This document shows, in pieces, positions 1 through 4,536 of a stretch of 7,191 nt of DNA. The notes under the pieces are model-generated. The model was not told where the DNA came from. It did not search any database and was given only the letters and a program-made list of their open reading frames with translations. The number at the start of each line of letters is the position of its first letter. Position 1 is the stretch's first letter. The position numbers and the translations under genes are program-made. The DNA comes from Reyranella sp. (lineage in GTDB: Bacteria > Pseudomonadota > Alphaproteobacteria > Reyranellales > Reyranellaceae). The stretch is taken from NCBI GenBank assembly GCA_021732965.1, contig JAKFVZ010000763.1, positions 1-7,191 of the forward strand, given 5' to 3'.

Positions 1-47
1 CTGCACGCCTTACCCTACCGGTCCTGAGAGTCCGACTGGAAATGAAT

Positions 48-59
48 TGAATCGATTCA
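48..59. promoter_or_regulatory. 12-bp perfect palindrome, candidate operator
   Basis: TGAATCGATTCA reads the same on both strands and sits in a relatively AT-rich stretch about 147 bases before the monooxygenase start. A short symmetric site with a central CG is the kind of sequence bound by LacI-family dimers (established for the family in general). Binding here is inference. No regulator gene is visible in the window and no convincing -35/-10 pair could be placed next to the site, so it could also be a chance palindrome or belong to a gene to the left. Confidence 0.35.
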
Positions 60-66
60 GTAACTT

Positions 67-109
67 ACCTCATCCTGAGAAGGCCCGAAGGGCCGTCTCA
101 GGGTGAGGT
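67..109. repeat. Long GC-rich hairpin, REP-like intergenic palindrome
   Basis: Bases 67-80 pair with 96-109 over 14 positions, with one T-G wobble. After a single A/G mismatch (81/95), bases 82-86 (GGCCC) pair with 90-94 (GGGCC), closing a GAA triloop. This is a near-perfect 43-base stem-loop. No T-run follows, so it is not a classic intrinsic terminator, though it could still end or stabilise a transcript from the left. Its CTCATCCTGAG-type arms resemble dispersed extragenic palindromes I associate with alphaproteobacterial genomes. Only one copy lies in this window, so the repeat status is inferred. Confidence 0.6.
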
Positions 110-194
110 TATCGGGGTTTCTCGTAACCTGTTGTTTCAGCCGCTTTCATTTCCGGCCAGACTCTGAGGAGGCGGCTACCCATCATCGTCGCGT

Positions 195-198
195 GAGG
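195..198 (+). promoter_or_regulatory. Ribosome binding site of the monooxygenase
   Basis: GAGG lies 8 bases before the ATG at 207 and supports that start. No in-frame start codon was found in the codons just upstream. A stronger purine run (GAGGAGG, 166-172) lies further up but has no suitably spaced start codon after it. Confidence 0.6.
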
Positions 199-206
199 TC
201 CCAGTC

Positions 207-1511
207 ATGAAGAAGCCGTTCCATCTGGCGTGGTTCCTGTCCCAGGGGTATGGCCCGAAGAGCTGGCGCAGCGAGTTTCCCGGCAGCGACGTCAATCGCT
301 GGATGATGCCCGACATCTTCGTCGATCTCGCCAAGGGCATGGACCGCGCCTGCTTCGACTACATGATCATCGAGGACTCCTCGAACGTGCCCTATACATA
401 TCAGGGCTCGCACGATTCCTATCTCCAGTACGCGGCAAGCGCCCCCAAGCTCGATCCGGCCGTGCTGGTGCCCTACCTCGCGATGGCGACCAAGACGGTC
501 GGCATCGTGCCGACCCTGTCGGTGTCGGAGTATCCGCCCTACCTGCTGGCGCGCCTGGTGAACTCGCTCGACCATACGACCGAGGGCCGCATCGGCTGGA
601 ACTGCGTGACCGGCAGCAACGACGGTGCGGCGCAGAATTACGGCCACGACAAGCACCGGCCGCACGACGAGCGATACGATGTCGCCGACGAGTTCGCCGA
701 CGTGGTGACCAGGCTGTGGGAGGCGTGGGAGCCTGACGCGGTCGTTCTCGACCGCGAGAAGCCGATGTTTGCGGACGGCTCCAAGGTCCATCCCATCAAC
801 CACGAGGGCAAGTACTTCAAGGTGCGCGGGCCGCTCAACGCGCCGCGCTCGCCGCAGGGCCGGGTGCCGATCTGCCAGGCCGGCGGGTCGCCGCGGGGCC
901 AGCAGTTCGCCTCGCGCTGGGCCGACACCATCATCACCGAAGGCGGCGGCAGCATCGAAAGCATGAAGGCCTATCGCGACAAGGTTCGCAAACAGGCGGC
1001 CGAGTACGGCCGCAATCCCGACGATATCAAGGTGCTGTTCCTGGCCCATCCGATCATCGACGTCAGCATGGAGGCGGCCCGCGACCGCAGCCGGATGGAA
1101 GCGGCCGAGGCCGAGAAGCATCTCGACATGCATCTGTCAGGCATGTCGCGGCTGACCGGCATCGATTTCTCGAAGTTCGACCTCGACGAGCCGCTGCCCA
1201 TGCATCTCACGACCAACGGGCACCAGTCGTCGCTCGCCAAATGGATCGGCAAGACGCCGCGCTCGATCCTGCAGAGCTACGCGCGCAAGGGCGGCATCGA
1301 TTTCACGGGGACGCCCGACCATGTCGGCGGCCTGATGGAGGAGATCATGCAGGAAGTGGGCGGCGACGGGTTCCTGATCTTCAACAGCTATTTCGACCGC
1401 CGCTACATCATGGAGGTCTGCGACGGGCTCGTGCCGGAACTGCAGCGACGCGGCGTGACGCGCAAGCAGTACGCCCACAAGCACCTCCGGGACAACCTGC
1501 TGGAGTTCTAG
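207..1511 (+). CDS. FMN-dependent monooxygenase, NtaA/SnaA/DszA family (luciferase-like)
   Basis: A 434-residue luciferase-like monooxygenase. Characterised relatives (nitrilotriacetate, pristinamycin and dibenzothiophene-sulfone monooxygenases) use reduced FMN, supplied by a separate flavin reductase, plus O2 to oxidise C-N or C-S bonds in the cytoplasm. Family signatures seen: GRIGWNCVTGSNDGAAQNYG at residues 127-146, the stretch with HDERYDVADEF just after it, HEGKYFKVRGPLN from residue 199 followed by a PQGRVPICQAGGSPRGQ segment that fits the flavin phosphate-binding loop, and a C-terminal VPELQRRG motif. Length matches the family. The usual N-V-V-T-S stretch reads NCVTG here. There is no signal peptide. 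The gene stands alone on its strand, with no reductase, transporter or sulfur gene beside it, so the substrate cannot be told; desulfurisation or amine oxidation are both possible. Family assignment is firm, specific function is not. Confidence 0.9.
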   Translation: MKKPFHLAWFLSQGYGPKSWRSEFPGSDVNRWMMPDIFVDLAKGMDRACFDYMIIEDSSNVPYTYQGSHDSYLQYAASAPKLDPAVLVPYLAMATKTVGIVPTLSVSEYPPYLLARLVNSLDHTTEGRIGWNCVTGSNDGAAQNYGHDKHRPHDERYDVADEFADVVTRLWEAWEPDAVVLDREKPMFADGSKVHPINHEGKYFKVRGPLNAPRSPQGRVPICQAGGSPRGQQFASRWADTIITEGGGSIESMKAYRDKVRKQAAEYGRNPDDIKVLFLAHPIIDVSMEAARDRSRMEAAEAEKHLDMHLSGMSRLTGIDFSKFDLDEPLPMHLTTNGHQSSLAKWIGKTPRSILQSYARKGGIDFTGTPDHVGGLMEEIMQEVGGDGFLIFNSYFDRRYIMEVCDGLVPELQRRGVTRKQYAHKHLRDNLLEF

Positions 1512-1522
1512 GACTTCAACGT

Positions 1523-3862
1523 TCACTTGCGCGTGCCGAGGCCCGCTCTTCTCAGCGCATCGGCCATCGCATTGCCCGGCGCGCTCGGCTTGGCCGATTG
1601 CACGCGCGCCTGATCGCGCTTCGACGCGCCACCGGGTTCGGGGCGGCTGCCGCCTCGCGCCGGCTGCTTGCCGGCCTCGTCATCGAGACGCAGGGTGAGG
1701 GCGATCCGCTTGCGCGGCTTGTCGACCTCCAGAACCTTCACGCGCACGATGTCACCCGGCTTCACGAGGCTGCGGGGATCCTTCACGAAGGTCCTCGACA
1801 TCGCCGAGACGTGGACGAGCCCGTCCTGGTGGACGCCCACGTCGACAAAGGCGCCGAACGCGGCGACGTTGGTGACGACGCCCTCGAGCACCATGCCCGG
1901 CTCGAGATCGTTCAGCGTTTCGACGCCGGCCTTGAACTCCGCCGTCTTGAAGGCCGGGCGCGGATCGCGTCCCGGCTTCTCGAGTTCGCGCAGGATATCG
2001 GTGACGGTGGGCAGGCCGAACCTGTCGTCGACGAAGTCGCTGGGCGACAGCGCTCGCAGGGCAGCGCCGTTGCCGATCAGGGCGTCGATCTTGCTCTTGG
2101 TCGCCGCGATGATCCGATGGACGACCGGATAGGATTCGGGATGCACCGCCGAGGCATCGAGTGGATCGTCGCCGGCGGGGATGCGCAGGAAGCCTGCGCA
2201 CTGCTCGAACGCCTTGGGGCCGAGCCGCGGCACGTCCTTCAGCGCCTTGCGCGAGCGGAAGGCGCCGTGCGCGTCGCGATGGGAGACGATGCTTTGCGCC
2301 AGCCCCTGGCCGATGCCGGAGACGCGCGCCAGCAGCGGCGCCGAGGCGGTGTTGAGGTCCACGCCGACGCCGTTCACGCAATCCTCGACCACGGCGTCGA
2401 GCGACTTCGACAGCTTGAACTCGCTGAGATCGTGCTGGTACTGGCCGACGCCGATCGACTTCGGGTCGATCTTCACCAGTTCGGCCAGCGGGTCCTGCAG
2501 ACGGCGGGCGATGGACACCGCGCCACGCAGCGTGACGTCGAGTGTCGGCAGTTCCTCCGACGCATAGGCCGAGGCGGAATAGACCGACGCGCCGGCTTCC
2601 GACACCACCACCTTCTGCAGCTTGGCGTCGGACAGGCCCTTCAGCAGCTCGAGGGCGAGCTTGTCGGTCTCGCGCGAGGCGGTGCCGTTGCCGATGGCGA
2701 TCAACTCGACCTTATGCTCGCGCACCAGCCGGGCCAGGATGGCCAGCGATTCGTCCCAGCGCCGCTGCGGCTCGTGCGGATAGATCGTGCTGGTCGCCAC
2801 CACCTTGCCGGTGGCGTCGACCACGGCGACCTTCACGCCCGAGCGGAAGCCGGGATCGAGTCCAAGCGTGGCCCGCGTGCCGGCGGGCGCGGCCAGCAGC
2901 AGGTCGCGCAGGTTGGAGGCGAAGACCCGCACCGCTTCTTCCTCGGCCGCCGTCCACAGGCGCAGGCGCAGGTCGATCGACAGCATGATCGTGATCTTGG
3001 TGCGCCAGGCCCAACGCACCGTATCGGTCAGCCACTTGTCGCCCGGCCGTCCCTGGTCGGAGATGCCGTAGGTCCGCATGATGCGCAGTTCGTAGGCGCT
3101 GGGAACGGCCTGGGCGGCAGGCGGCCGCGTCGCGGGATCGTCCGGCTCGACATTGAGGCCCAGGATCTCCTCGCGCTCGCCGCGGCACAGGGCCAGCACG
3201 CGGTGCGAGGGCATCTTGGCCAGGGCCTCCGAGAAATCGAAATAGTCGCTGAACTTGGCGCCGGCTTCCTGCTTGCCCTCCCGCACCTTGGAAACGAGGC
3301 GGCCGTTGATCCAGAATTCCTCGCGCAGGGCGCCGATCAGATCGGCATTTTCGGCGAAGCGCTCGACCAGAATGGCCCGCGCGCCCTCCAGCGCCGCCGT
3401 CGTGTCGGCGACGTTCCTGTCGGCCGAGACGAAGGGCGCCGCGCGCTCGGCCGGCAGGACCGTGGAATCCTGCAGGAGCAGGTCGGCGAGCGGCCCCAGC
3501 CCCGCTTCCTTGGCGATCTCGGCCTTGGTGCGGCGCTTGGGCTTGTAGGGCAGGTAGATGTCCTCCAGGCGGCTCTTGCTGTCGGCCGCCAGGATCGCCG
3601 CCTCGAGCTTGGCGTCGAGCTTTCCCTGGTCGCGCACCGACTCGAGAATGACCTTCCGCCGGGCTTCGAGTTCGCGCAGGTAGCCCAGCCGCTCCTCCAG
3701 CGTGCGGAGCTGCGCATCGTCCAGCGATCCGGTGATTTCCTTGCGGTAGCGCGCGATGAAGGGGACGGTCGCGCCGCCGTCGAGCAGCTCGACCGTGGCC
3801 TGGACCTGCTGTTCCTTGACGCCGAGTTCCTCGGCAATGCGCGCCTGGATGGAGACTACCAA
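1523..3862 (-). CDS. tex: Tex family RNA-binding transcriptional accessory protein
   Basis: A 779-residue Tex homologue, full length for the family. Tex is a cytoplasmic nucleic-acid-binding protein related to eukaryotic Spt6 and was first linked to toxin gene expression in Bordetella. Domains in order: helical Tex N-terminal region (about 5-190, with the signature ELLDGGATVPFIARYRKE at 25-42); RNase H-like YqgF domain (about 328-450, with LGLDPGFRSG at 333-342, IGNGTASRET at 390-399 and SEAGASVYSAS at 421-431); helix-hairpin-helix region (about 503-562, VSGIGQG and VPRLGPK); S1 RNA-binding domain (about 656-726, GMVLEGVVTNVAAFGAFVDVG); and a basic low-complexity tail (730-779). The start is TTG. 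No ATG or GTG occurs in frame between it and the stop codon of the upstream gene, and an AGAGGG site lies 5 bases before it. It converges on the monooxygenase and follows the SET gene by 111 bases. Confidence 0.96.
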   Translation of the reverse strand: MVVSIQARIAEELGVKEQQVQATVELLDGGATVPFIARYRKEITGSLDDAQLRTLEERLGYLRELEARRKVILESVRDQGKLDAKLEAAILAADSKSRLEDIYLPYKPKRRTKAEIAKEAGLGPLADLLLQDSTVLPAERAAPFVSADRNVADTTAALEGARAILVERFAENADLIGALREEFWINGRLVSKVREGKQEAGAKFSDYFDFSEALAKMPSHRVLALCRGEREEILGLNVEPDDPATRPPAAQAVPSAYELRIMRTYGISDQGRPGDKWLTDTVRWAWRTKITIMLSIDLRLRLWTAAEEEAVRVFASNLRDLLLAAPAGTRATLGLDPGFRSGVKVAVVDATGKVVATSTIYPHEPQRRWDESLAILARLVREHKVELIAIGNGTASRETDKLALELLKGLSDAKLQKVVVSEAGASVYSASAYASEELPTLDVTLRGAVSIARRLQDPLAELVKIDPKSIGVGQYQHDLSEFKLSKSLDAVVEDCVNGVGVDLNTASAPLLARVSGIGQGLAQSIVSHRDAHGAFRSRKALKDVPRLGPKAFEQCAGFLRIPAGDDPLDASAVHPESYPVVHRIIAATKSKIDALIGNGAALRALSPSDFVDDRFGLPTVTDILRELEKPGRDPRPAFKTAEFKAGVETLNDLEPGMVLEGVVTNVAAFGAFVDVGVHQDGLVHVSAMSRTFVKDPRSLVKPGDIVRVKVLEVDKPRKRIALTLRLDDEAGKQPARGGSRPEPGGASKRDQARVQSAKPSAPGNAMADALRRAGLGTRK

Positions 3863-3867
3863 GAAAA

Positions 3868-3873
3868 CCCTCT
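3868..3873 (-). promoter_or_regulatory. Ribosome binding site fixing the TTG start of tex
   Basis: Read on the minus strand, AGAGGG is followed by TTTTC and then TTG. The 5-base spacing is suitable, and the resulting N-terminus (SIQARIAEELGV) matches where Tex proteins normally begin. This decides in favour of TTG over any later start. Confidence 0.65.
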
Positions 3874-3916
3874 TCGGCAGGAGCTGAGCGATACCGTCGC
3901 TCTCGTCGGTCCGCGG

Positions 3917-3945
3917 GTATGAACGGCGCGCCTGTGATACTTCAA
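3917..3945 (-). promoter_or_regulatory. Possible weak promoter for tex
   Basis: On the minus strand TTGAAG (3940-3945) is followed after 17 bases by TCATAC (3917-3922), about 55 bases before the tex start. The -35 part is reasonable but the -10 part is poor. If it is not real, tex is probably transcribed from ahead of the SET gene. No terminator-like hairpin with a T-run was seen between the two genes, which leaves read-through possible. Confidence 0.2.
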
Positions 3946-3973
3946 GCGCATTGTTCGCTTGCTTCCGGCGCGG

Positions 3974-4324
3974 CTACAGTTCGTAGAACGTGGAGCCGTA
4001 GTCGAAGGTTATTTCCTCGCCCTTGCGGATTCCTTCGATGCCCGCCACGAGCCAGATTTTGCCACCGTCGCGAAGCACGAAGCAGTTGGGCTTGCGGCGG
4101 TCGTGGTTGGCGTAACGCGCCTCGTTGCCGCGGACCGCGCCGTCGATGTTCTTGTCCTCATCGAGCTCGAAGATGCAGTCCGATCCCGCGGCGATGCGCG
4201 CGAGGGCGATGGCGTCGGGGATCACCTCGCCCTTGTACTCGATGATCTTGACGCCCCAGGCAATGTCCTCGGCGGCAAACAGACCCATGCCGTGTATCCG
4301 TGACTTCTTGACGATCAGTTTCAT
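3974..4324 (-). CDS. Small SET-domain protein, putative lysine methyltransferase
   Basis: A 116-residue protein made up almost entirely of a SET domain, the S-adenosylmethionine-dependent fold that methylates lysines, often in histones in eukaryotes and in ribosomal or other proteins in bacteria. Visible motifs: the N-terminal SRIHGMGLFAAEDI (8-21), EYKGEVI (29-35), the cofactor-binding segment RGNEARYANH (65-74), and the terminal GEEITFDYG (102-110) with the usual catalytic-region tyrosine Y109. The common R-F-x-N-H-S-C pattern reads RYANHDRR, with D75 where Ser is typical, and there is no cysteine-rich post-SET segment. The ATG at 4324 is chosen because the SET homology begins right after it. 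The frame stays open upstream but that extension looks non-conserved. No strong Shine-Dalgarno is seen (only GAG 3 bases before the ATG). The protein lies upstream of tex on the same strand. Target unknown. Confidence 0.85.
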   Translation of the reverse strand: MKLIVKKSRIHGMGLFAAEDIAWGVKIIEYKGEVIPDAIALARIAAGSDCIFELDEDKNIDGAVRGNEARYANHDRRKPNCFVLRDGGKIWLVAGIEGIRKGEEITFDYGSTFYEL

Positions 4325-4536
4325 GTACTCGGACGCGATATTGAAGGGAGGGCGGGAGTGACCGGCCACCGATGCGGCCACTATGCGTGCTTTTTCGCAG
4401 GCAACAAGGCCGGCCCGGCTCGGTTCCCCGACTCCGAACAGCGCCAAAGGTTGTAGATCCATTTGTTGCGCGCTTTGTTGCCCCGGACCTTGTATTATTG
4501 GCGGCAACCAATGAAGCAATAGGCCGGGAGGCCCCC
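4325..4536. other. Divergent intergenic region between SET gene and sensor kinase
   Basis: These 212 bases must hold the signals driving both divergent genes. On the plus strand TATTAT (4493-4498) is a fair -10 element but no good -35 lies at the right distance. On the minus strand a TTGCCT-like element occurs near 4400, again without a good partner. A CGGCCAC heptamer is repeated directly at 4363-4369 and 4375-4381 (12-base period), and GTTGCC (4477-4482) can pair with GGCAAC (4503-4508). No gene or RNA could be supported here. Confidence 0.5.
4526..4531 (+). promoter_or_regulatory. Ribosome binding site of the sensor kinase, within a small inverted repeat
   Basis: GGGAGG precedes the ATG at 4537 by 5 bases, a strong site. 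It lies mostly in the loop of GGCC-GGGA-GGCC (4522-4533), a 4-bp stem that might modestly affect access. Just upstream, ATG AAG CAA TAG (4511-4522) could be read as a three-codon open frame, but it has no evident ribosome site of its own. Confidence 0.65.

Noticed and set aside
139..177. Inverted repeat AGCCGC / GCGGCT as a riboswitch or attenuator stem
   Set aside because: Only six pairs across a 27-base loop, with no alternative structure or T-run; not supported.
193..210. A five-codon GTG-started leader peptide overlapping the monooxygenase start (ATGA)
   Set aside because: It has no properly spaced ribosome site and overlaps the real Shine-Dalgarno; most likely chance.
183..1133. A 316-codon open frame on the minus strand within the monooxygenase
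   Set aside because: Shadow of the monooxygenase: no family motif, and histidine- and arginine-rich composition typical of antisense high-GC frames.
1241..3922. An 893-codon open frame on the plus strand, antisense to tex
   Set aside because: Its translation is rich in R, A, G, Q and H and shows no domain I recognise, while the opposite strand is an unmistakable Tex protein. Long antisense open frames are common in high-GC genes.
4325..4519. An N-terminal extension of the SET protein by 65 residues
   Set aside because: It would need a TTG start at 4519, lacks recognisable homology and reads like translated intergenic DNA. The SET fold begins at the ATG at 4324.
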